Shown here: positions 55,899-64,000 of the stretch, in pieces
Position numbering within the stretch: the stretch's first letter is position 1
How the letters are laid out: the number at the start of each line of letters is the position of its first letter
Assembly: GCA_030761205.1 (NCBI GenBank)
Contig: JAULJL010000028.1
Coordinates: 13,002,001 to 13,066,000, forward strand
Origin: Fremontodendron californicum
Lineage: Eukaryota > Streptophyta > Magnoliopsida > Malvales > Malvaceae
Direction of reading: 5' to 3'
Length of the DNA stretch: 64,000 nt
Position numbers and translations under genes: made by a program
The notes under the pieces: model-generated
The model's input: only the letters and a program-made list of their open reading frames with translations
Told to the model about the DNA's origin: nothing
Databases searched by the model: none

Positions 55899-56135
55899 CA
55901 GTACACAAAATAAGGTAAAAGGCGACGTTTTTTTTTTTATTGTTTAGTGATATTTATAAATGTCATTAAATGAATAGCGACGTTCGATAAAAATACTGCC
56001 AAAACATCACCTATTAAGTATTAACTCGTTGATTAATTTGATGGCGTTTCAACAATAAATGCGGCTAAAATTAACGTCATTTTTTATTTATTTTAGTGGC
56101 GTTTCAAAATGCCATCATATGTGTGAAAGAATTTG
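55899..56135. repeat. Subterminal GCGACGTTT-type repeats, left side (CACTA-like element)
   Basis: Motifs GGCGACGTTT, AGCGACGTTC, TGGCGTTTCA and AGTGGCGTTTCA recur in this short stretch, in the way CACTA (En/Spm) transposon ends carry repeated subterminal motifs. CAGTACACAAAATAAGG at 55899 could be a mutated CACTACAA end. The right-hand counterparts are at 61260-61500 and 62285-62690. Confidence 0.5.
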
Positions 56136-56407
56136 GTATAGTAAAACATCGATAAATGAATGTTCGATAAATTAATAATCTCGATTAATTAATAAAATCT
56201 CACATTCTCGACTCGGATCAGTGTATTAAGATAATAATCTCGCTAAATGCATAAGATAATTTTTTTTGTATAATTCTTTAAGACCCAAAAAATATATAAA
56301 TTGATAATTCCTAAAAAAAATTAAAAAATACATAAAAGTTCATATAAATACTATAAGAAAATTTTTACTTAACAACTTTTACCTTTTCATTTAAGCTCTT
56401 TCTCAAA
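56136..56407. mobile_element. Palindromic MITE, left half (split by the LINE)
   Basis: Starts TATAGTAAAACATCGATAAA, the inverted form of the right end at 61241-61258 (TAGGGTTTTACTGTATTA). Inside, GATAAATTAATAATCTCGAT pairs with inverted sequence at 61150-61200. Non-coding. The LINE was inserted within it. Confidence 0.65.
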
Positions 56408-56457
56408 ATATGCATCTAAAGTTTTTTTTTTTATGAAAATACTAATATCATTGAAGA

Positions 56458-59400
56458 TTATAAAGCCGAAATACAAAGAGATTCAGGTAGAGAACCTGCC
56501 CACACGAAAATAGAGCGAATTTGACATTCTAGCTTTGCCAGCTCATGGGCTAACCTATTGCATTCTCTTTTCACATGATTGAAAATAACATTGTTACACT
56601 CTGAAGCTTTCTCCCCTATATCAAATATCAAACTATCCCATTCCCATAATGTGTCATCCCCCCGTTCAATTTCCTTGATAGTCATTTTTTAATCCGATTC
56701 TATAATAATTCTTGTGAGACCCCTCCCGACAACTAGGTCCAAACCTATTTTGATGGCCATCACCTCCGCATGGAAGGAGAGGAAACAACATCTACCTTTG
56801 AAACTGCAGATGCAATGATTATTCTCCAAAAGTCCCTCATGACTACACCTATACCAACAACTGATTCACTAGCCTTGAAAGAAGTATCAACATTTACTTT
56901 AATAAAACCTTCTGGTGGACCCTCCTAATTACCTTGTCTTGGCATTCTGTTGTTTTGATTCTGTTCCATCTGATCGGTTCCTCCAAACCCTGTGCCTTCC
57001 ATAATTCGAACATTCAGTACTACCTTGGATGGTAACATGCCATCATGAAAAACCCTATTCCGATTCATCCATATGGACCACAGAACAATCAAACACTTTG
57101 CCAAACACCCTATCCAGCTGGTGAAACCAGAAACTCCTCCCAAAAATCTGCTACCGAATCTTAGGAATCCACAAAAGGTAGAAAACTCTTTCACAAATTT
57201 CCTACCACACCCCCTGGCTGAAGCTACATCCAAAGAAAATATGCCTCCAATTTTCTAAGTTTTGTTGACACACACAGCGTAAATTTTCTATTTGTAATCT
57301 TTTGTTGCATAAAGCTTCCGCAGTTGGCAAGATCCCTTTCATTACCCTCCACATAAAAACCTTGACCTTTGGTAATACCTTGGCAAGCCATAAAATCCTC
57401 CATTTACCAAGCCTTTGATCCGTTTGACAAACTTCATCTCCGCTCAAAATTTTTGCTATATAATAAGCTGACTTCACAATAAGAAGACCAGTTGGTGAAT
57501 CTATCCAAATAAGCTTATTTGTAGTTGCCTTACGACTCAAAGGCATGCGCAAGACAATTCCTGCATCTTCTTCTGTAAATAGCTTTCTGATCAGCTCCTT
57601 TCTCCATACCTTTTGGTTCTCATCGACTAGCAAAGAGACTCTTAGTGGTGTGTAAAAATGGTTTTGCCTTCTACTTACCATGAAATTTGGACTTTTATTT
57701 ATCCATTTGTCCCTCCACACATCTATATGTTGTCCATCTCTAACCCTCTATCAGCTACCTCTAAGTAAAACTTCTCCATAGAAAAGAAGGATTGTACCCA
57801 TTAGTGGCTTCTAGAAAATTATTATTGGGGAAACAACGTGCTTTTAGTATTTTATGGCATAGAGAATCTTCATCCTGCATTAAATGCCAACATTGTTTGG
57901 CTAATAAAGCTAGATTAAAAGCCTCAAAATCCCTAAAGCCCAATCCACCGTCAAACTTTGATACATATATGGAGCCCCAGTTCAGCCAATGAATCCGTTT
58001 CTTCGCCTGTGTGTCCCCCCACCAAAAGCCAGCCATAACATATTCAGCTCATTAATGAAAATCTTGGGGGGCCGAAAACAGTTCATTATATACTGCGGTA
58101 TAGCTTGGGCCACTGCCTGAATTAATACCGCTCTACCCGCTTGAGAGAGCACCTTCCTTCTCCAGCTTTCCATCTTAACCCGGATGCGATCCAAGATCGA
58201 GTTAAAACTAGCCTTCCTAGATCGTCCAAATGTTAGTCGTAGACCCAGATATTATTTTCATATTAAACAACTTTTGTACCCCAAGAAAATTCATAATTTC
58301 AGACTTATCTTCTGCCGCCACATTAGTACTGAAGAAAATTGCTGACTTGTCCACATTCACCATTTGGCCTGATGCCTTCTCATATAAACTCAACATTCGT
58401 AGTATTTCTCGACAATCTCTCAAGGAAGCTCGAGAAAACAAGATACTGACATCCGCAAAAAGTAAATGAGATGTACTTGGGGCACCCCTTGCCATAGCAA
58501 ACCCTCTCATCCTACCCTGATCATTCGCATTGTTCAACAAACATGACAACCCCTCAACACAGAGCAGGAACAAATATGGAGAAAGTGGGTCTCCCTGCCG
58601 TAGACCCCTTGTGGGAGTAATTAAACCACATTGCCTTCTATTAATAATAATCGAATATTGGACAGTACGAACACACGTCATAATCATGGAAATCAATTTT
58701 TCTGAAAACCCTATTTTCTGCATAATTCCCTCCAAATAGCTCCATTCAACTCTATCATAGGCCTTGTTCATGTCTAGTTTAAGGGCGAAAAAACCAGTCT
58801 TCCCCTTCCTCATATTATTCATTCAATGAATTGTCTCGAAAGCCACCATAGCATTATCAAAGATCATTCTACCCAGGATGAAAGCACTTTGATTTGTACT
58901 TATCAAAAAAGGTAACACATGCTTTAGTCTATTAACAAGTATTTTAGATATGAGCTTATATACTACATTGCAGAGACTACTCGGACGAAAATCCTTCATA
59001 GAAATCGGCGCCTTCCCCTTAGGAATCAATACAATATTGTTGTGGTTAATATTAGACAATGGGACCCCATCATTGATGAAATCTAATATAACTTTGGTAA
59101 TATCACCCCCGATAATATGCCAATACTTTTGAAAGAAGAGGGCTGTTATCCCATCCGATCCCGAGGCCTTACTCGGGTGCAATTGTTGTAAAGCTACCTC
59201 TATCTCTTGAGGTGAAAAAGAGGCCTCCAGGTTTTCCTACTGAACTTCCGTGATCGTTCTCCGTATTCCATCGAAACAAAACCGCATGGCTCCCTCATCA
59301 GGTCCACAAGTAGAAAAGATATCGCGAAAATAATCCAGAATTGTTCTCTCAATTTCAGGCTCATTGATCTGCCAATCCCCATTTTGGTCTTGTACCTTAT

Positions 59401-60536
59401 GGATGGAATTATTGCGCTTCCACCTTGATGCAACCATATGGAAATAGCATGTGTTCCTATCACCTTCTTTCAACCATAAAGCTTTTGAGCGTTGACGCCA
59501 TATAATTTCTTCCCTGTGCCACAACTCATTTAGTTCCAATCTTGCTTGAATGTGTTCGGACTGGTCCATTGCACTATTGCTCCCCTCATAAGCCCGCTCC
59601 ACTACTTGCTTTTTATTTTTATTTTTATGTGTCCTAATATCACCAAAAGTCTCCTTGTTCCACCTTGACAAAGCCTTTCCACACCGATTGATAGCAGAGT
59701 GTAGCTTCTCACAGCTTATGTTTTCATCTTGTTCCCAACTTTGGGCAATAACCCACTCACACTCCTTATGTCTCGTCCACATGTTTTCAAATTTGAAACT
59801 ATGACTATTTAGCCCGTTCTTGCTTCGTATCTCCGTTCTTCTTAACCTAAAAGATAATGGGTAAATGATCTGAAGTTGTTACCCTAACATGATGTTCAGA
59901 AGTATCGGGATAACATTCCCACCATTCTTTATTCACCAAGCCTCTATCTAACCATTCCCGAATTGTCCCTGCATTCTCGCCTCTCATCCATGTAAAAGCC
60001 GGTCCCACTATGCGTATATCCATCAAACCACAATCATCCACTACTACGCGAAAGCTATTGATCTGCTATCCAAGTCGTAGGCTCCCACATTCTTTTTCAC
60101 TAAAGCAAAGAATTTCATTAAAATCACCCGCACACAACCATGGTTTGTTGTTCATGCCTTTTAGCCATCGTAGTAACTCCTAAGACTCCTCTCTTCTCCG
60201 TGTTTCCAGTTGCCCATAAAAACTGGTGAAGCAGCATTCGTGTTCGAAACATCCACCCTTAATAGTTGCATCAATATGAGAATTGGAAAATGACTCGACA
60301 GAAAGCAAAATCTCAGACGACCATAGTAAAGCTAACCCTCCACTTCTACCCACATAACTAATCGTAAAATAGTATTCAAAACCTGTTCTTACTCGCAACC
60401 ATTCCATTTCACTGTTATTTCTCTTAGTTTCTGATAAGAATAACAATAAGGGCTTATTAATCCTGACCAATCAGGTCAGCTCATGAACTGCACGGGAGGC
60501 CCTCAACCCCCTGCAGTTCCATGCTAAGCAACTCAT
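56458..60536 (-). pseudogene. LINE ORF2 (endonuclease, reverse transcriptase, RNase H), broken
   Basis: Starts at ATG 60536 (MSCLAWNCRGLRASRAVHEL). AP endonuclease spans ~60536-59847 (LLFLSETK, GGLALLW, FTWMRG, SDHLPI). A linker follows (59782-59240). The reverse transcriptase core is ~59182-58217: ASGSDGITALFFQ, DFRPSSLCNVVYKLISKIL, LDMNKAYDRVEW, GLRQGDPLSPYLF, and LLFADVSILFSRA where the catalytic FADD has become FADV. The thumb/RVT-associated region (58194-57202) includes WWGDTQ and FMWRV motifs. RNase H lies at 56685-56458 with RECNRLAHELAKL. Many stops and frameshifts; first stop at codon 22. It cannot make active enzyme. Confidence 0.9.
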
Positions 60537-60628
60537 TGGTTTCAGCAGGACTGACTTTCAACGTCAGTCACCGCCGTTTGGTTAGCTTGTTGAGAGTACT
60601 TGCATATTACTTGCTCCTGGACTTTGCT

Positions 60629-61012
60629 TCATTTCGTTGGTGATAATCCCATCCGATCCTGATCCGGGAGGGCCCGCTTGTGCCCAATCCCAATAATAGC
60701 TTCACCTGCAGACTTATCATCTGTCCTCGGCCCACTTCTTTTCCATTTACTAGAAGTTTTTTTAGTAGCACTCGTCCTGCCTAATCGATTGTTAGGCCCA
60801 CTCATAGGTGTGTTGCCTATCATTAACCCTGCTCCCGGGTGCTCTATTGGCGCCACAATGTTGGAGATTTGACCCTTACGTATCTCAGTTTCATCCATAT
60901 CCATTAGTATCTCTCCAATCCTTTCATTACTAAAGTTCCCACTGATGTCTCCCATTTGTACGTAAATCAAACTAAACATCATTCTTAATGTTTTGCAATG
61001 CACACACCACAT
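60629..61012 (-). pseudogene. LINE ORF1 C-terminal remnant
   Basis: 127 residues with a polar, basic C-terminal tail (RTSATKKTSSKWKRSGPRTD, GHKRALPDQDRMG) typical of the end of plant L1 ORF1, which encodes an RNA-binding protein with a CCHC knuckle. The RNA-binding and zinc parts are absent because of 5' truncation. The gap to ORF2 is ~90 bp. Confidence 0.65.
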
Positions 61013-61105
61013 TCAGTATATTTTTTTTATGTTGTAGCAAGTAGTTTTCTATGTAAATATTAATTGTTGACTTTATCTAGTGTTTTTCATTTATAGGTCA
61101 TTCAT

Positions 61106-61258
61106 AATATGCATGTATAAGGATTGAAAATATAAAATTAAATATTAATTTATCGAGAAATGAATAATTTATTCATTTATCAATAATTAAATAATCTCTT
61201 TAAAATAATATTTTTTCTTAATTCTAGTAGTATTATTTTATAGGGTTTTACTGTATTA
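61106..61258. mobile_element. Palindromic MITE, right half
   Basis: Right part of the MITE split by the LINE. Ends TAGGGTTTTACTGTA, inverted match to 56136-56150. Confidence 0.6.
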
Positions 61259-61500
61259 TTCTATTTATTGGGTTTTGAACGTCATTATTTCTGACAGGAT
61301 AATGGCATTTGTGAACAAAAGTATCGCTATTTTGACCGGTTTAATTATATTTTTCGACAAAAACACCACTAAATAGAGACATTTAGTTTTTCTTTACACC
61401 GCTAGATGGCAGAGTTTTTAAGTTTAAACGCCGGTAATGAGTTTCGTTTAGTGGCGTTTAATTATCATATATGCCGCTATTTTGTTTTGAATTTTTTATT
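61259..61500. repeat. Subterminal GCGTTT-type repeats, middle block
   Basis: Motifs GAACGTCATT, AGTATCGCTATTTTGACCGG, TTTAGTGGCGTTTAATT and TGCCGCTATTTTG, in the same style as 55899-56135. They support a single larger CACTA-like element around the MITE/LINE. Confidence 0.45.
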
Positions 61501-62284
61501 TCTTTTCTATTTTACTTTGTTTTGAGTATAAACATCTTCAGTCATGCTACGTAGATATCCAATTGTCATTTCTGGAGGACATTAAACTTATTCATTCCCA
61601 AACTTGAAGGATTCTAAGTTCTAACCATCCGACTGCCTATTTACTTCTTAACCAAAATTCTACTGATATAAGAGTAAGCAATTTCAAGACAATCAAAATT
61701 CAAAATACAATCATCCAAAATAATCACTAAAGAAATCAAGGGAATCCCACCTAGAAATGTTCATGGGCTGGGCCAGATCGGGCTGCGGTTTGAATTTTTT
61801 TGAGATTCTTTACCCAAGTCCGGTTTGAAAGTCCTTTTTACTGTTTAAAAATATTAAAAAATTATTTTTTATATTAATATATATATTTTTATTAATAAAC
61901 ATTAATTCGAGCCAGGCCGATCCGAATTAAAAAAAAAAAACTATGTCCAAACCCGATTCACTACGGATCCCACCTGATCCTTGAACAGGTCAAAATTCCC
62001 ACCCTTGTATGACAAAAAGATGCGACAAGATGAGAATACCACACTTGCAATTTATTTCTATTTGCAGTTATTCGATACAATTAGGTTAGGCTCCATGTAT
62101 TTGAAACAATGGGAGCTTCACCGGAAAGGCTCCTTTTAATATGAATATTGTCAAGATTGGCCACAACACCATCCATGCATTAAACAAGAATAGCCTAAGT
62201 TATATGGACTCGGTCTCGGTTGGTGAAATTTTGAGAGAGTTCTCAAATTGGGAGAAAAGAATATAGGAAGACCTGGAAATTTTA
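61501..62284. other. Intergenic or element-internal sequence
   Basis: AT-rich. Around 61760-62000 are GGGCTGGGCCAGATCGGGC and GAGCCAGGCCGATCCGAATT, a short GC-rich inverted repeat-like pair ~140 bp apart, perhaps another small decayed element. No gene seen. Confidence 0.4.
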
Positions 62285-62686
62285 AATATAAAATTTAGCA
62301 ACGTTTGTAGTCATCGCTAAATTAAACCATAACGATGTTGTTGGATGAAATTTCATCGGTTATGCCGCTAATTCATGAACTTAGTGGCGTTTGAGGATAC
62401 AAACATCGCTAAATTACTGTAAAAATGAGTGTTTCTTAGAATCCTAATATTTTGCGCCTTTATTTCTTAATTTTGACTAAAATTTCTGCAGTTTCGCGAT
62501 GTTTATTAAAAAAATGGCACTAAGTTATCAAACTTAGTTGAGTTTTAATTGACAAACGTCGCTATATTACTCCAAAAACGGTACATTTCTAGAAAATAAA
62601 TTCTCTCAACATTTTCGCAATTTCATTTTCACAGTTTAGCAACGTTTGAGCTGATCAAGCATAGCTAAATTATTAAACTTAGCCGT

Positions 62687-62690
<4 letters not shown>
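62285..62690. repeat. Subterminal CGCTAAATT/GGCGTTT repeats, right block
   Basis: Dense motifs: AGCAACGTTTGTAGTCATCG, CTTAGTGGCGTTTGAGGATA, AAACATCGCTAAATTACT, ACAAACGTCGCTATATTACT, AGCAACGTTTGAGCTGATCA. Same style as the two blocks to the left. No clear CACTA/TAGTG terminus is seen. Confidence 0.5.

Positions 62691-62738
<48 letters not shown>
62690..62738. repeat. AT microsatellite
   Basis: Uninterrupted AT dinucleotide run of ~46 bp. Confidence 0.95.
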
Positions 62739-62739
<1 letters not shown>

Positions 62740-64000
62740 CAAGTTACATGTTGATTGTGTAATTTCTACTGACATGGACGCTCACATGGATACTCTATTT
62801 TTATGACACATGTCAAGTATAAATACAATCATCAAAAATTCAAATCAAAGTAAATTATCCATTTAAAACTTAATATGGTTGGTAGTTCATCGAGTTCAAA
62901 TTAAAATTTAATATCAACTTAAATTATCCATTTAAGTAAATAACAATTATCCTAAAAAAATTCTACGTTGAAATCTTAACCGTAAATCTTTATCAACAAC
63001 AAATGGATATAAGCTATACACTCTAACTTTAAAACTAAATCATTATCAGTATTTAATGGATAGTTTAAATAAATAAATTATATTTTATCTTAATATTAAA
63101 TCAAAGAAATAATTAAAATTATTCATTTACATAATTGTATCTCAAAATAAATTTACTTTATCAATATTAAGAGATAATTTAAAATATCTATTTAAATAAT
63201 TAAATATCCAAATTCAAAATAAATATTGTTTATCAAAATTTGTTATCTAATAATTTTGATTTTAACTGGATAACATAAAACTTATTATGAAAGTATTAAA
63301 TATCATTATTTTCGTTTGTTTCTTTACCTACTTTTGTTTTTTGGTCTTTTTCATTTTCCGTAAAATGCAAATTTACTAAATATCATTATTTCTCTTTACC
63401 TTTTTTCTCATTGCCTCTTTCCCCGTTAATATTGTCTTTCCAGTTTTTTTATCAAGATTTCGGTGTTCTTTTGATAAATACTTTGTCTTAAACATAATAT
63501 CACAGTTCTTAAACTAAACCTATGAAGCTTCTTTGACTTTGCATGTGATTGGAGCTAATTTTCAAGTTGCTTTTGTGGCTAATTGTTTCCTTAGTGCCTT
63601 GCTTCGAATGGATTTTTTGGAGGATTGCTTTGTATGAGCTGTTCGAGTAGTGAAAAATGAAATCGGCTTTAGCAATTTCCTGTTTGTTTCGTGAGGAAAT
63701 TAGAAAATTTGGTGACTCATTTTTTATATTTATATTTGTATTTTTGTTTATTTGGTGAATTTTCTATTAATTTAGATGATTTCGTTTAAAAATGATATAT
63801 CAAGTTTACAATTTTACACAAATATTTTGCTTTTGAAGTATATTTTTTGCATGTATCAATATGTTTGATTGTGGTATATGTAAATTTATTACATATTATT
63901 TTAATAAATATAATTTTAAATTTTTTTTGTTGCTTTTATACTTAGCAGTACATTAAATTATAATTTTTTTATCCAAACCAAAGTTTATTGATTTATATTT
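62739..64000. other. AT-rich intergenic sequence
   Basis: Very AT-rich DNA with many short repeats such as TTATCCATTTAA-like words (62855-62950). No coding frame, RNA gene or transposon end recognised up to the window edge. Confidence 0.5.

Larger units (their letters stand above)
56408..61121 (-). mobile_element. L1-type LINE, 5'-truncated and defective
   Basis: Non-LTR retrotransposon on the minus strand: ORF1 tail (60629-61012), ORF2 with endonuclease, reverse transcriptase and RNase H (60536-56458), and a 3' poly-A visible as T11 at 56422-56432. Flanking AATATGCATCTAAAG (to 56421) and AATATGCATGTATAAG (61106-61121) could be a target duplication with one mismatch and one indel, which would make the insert ~56422-61105. 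ORF1 lacks its N-terminal part, as in usual 5' truncation. Confidence 0.88.

Overview
The window is nuclear DNA of a flowering plant, most likely a eudicot. It holds one intact spliced gene, a PBL17-type receptor-like cytoplasmic kinase with five introns and an MGICFS acylation start. Around it lie plant-lineage transposable elements: Tat/Ogre-type and Tekay-type Ty3/gypsy, Ty1/copia, an L1-type LINE, tRNA-derived SINEs and several MITE-like elements. No bacterial-style operons, CRISPR arrays or rRNA genes were seen. The sequence is AT-rich and full of simple repeats.

Bases 1 to about 43,440 are a nest of LTR retrotransposons that can be read like geological layers. The outermost visible layer is a copia element (F), with part of its 5' LTR and leader at 41704-43440, minus strand. 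A second copia element (E, minus strand, gag only) sits next to F's leader and probably inside F. E took two separate hits. In its left LTR lies a Tat/Ogre element (A, plus strand), of which only the pol tail, 3' region and 3' LTR are in the window; A's 3' LTR was later split by a complete Tekay chromovirus (B, 4872-14763, target duplication GAATC). In E's internal region lies a Tat-type solo LTR (D, target duplication CTTAT), itself split by a complete 16.6-kb Tat element (C, 19694-36316, minus strand, target duplication AAGGT). C has two nearly identical 4.1-kb LTRs, a tRNA-Arg primer site, a gag ORF and no pol. Its 3' region carries about 23 copies of an 81-bp tandem repeat. A carries a different 72-bp array in the matching position.

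Bases 43,907-49,099 (minus strand) carry the kinase gene, the only convincing host gene. From about 49,500 to the right edge the DNA is AT-rich and built from smaller repeats: 120-bp tandem units around a GGATCCTAAA core, several direct copies of a low-complexity AT-rich unit, two tRNA-derived SINEs (one inside an arm of a long inverted repeat whose other arm keeps the empty site), a 610-bp hAT-like MITE, and a second small nest. In that nest an L1-type LINE (ORF2 broken, RT active-site Asp replaced) lies inside a palindromic MITE, which lies among GCGACGTTT-type subterminal repeats resembling a CACTA element. No host gene was recognised beyond 49.5 kb.

No undescribed defence, metabolic or signalling system was found. 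The most informative parts are the two gag-only retroelements, the fast-changing tandem arrays in related Tat elements, the W-box-like arrays in Tat LTRs, and the self-dating nested insertions.
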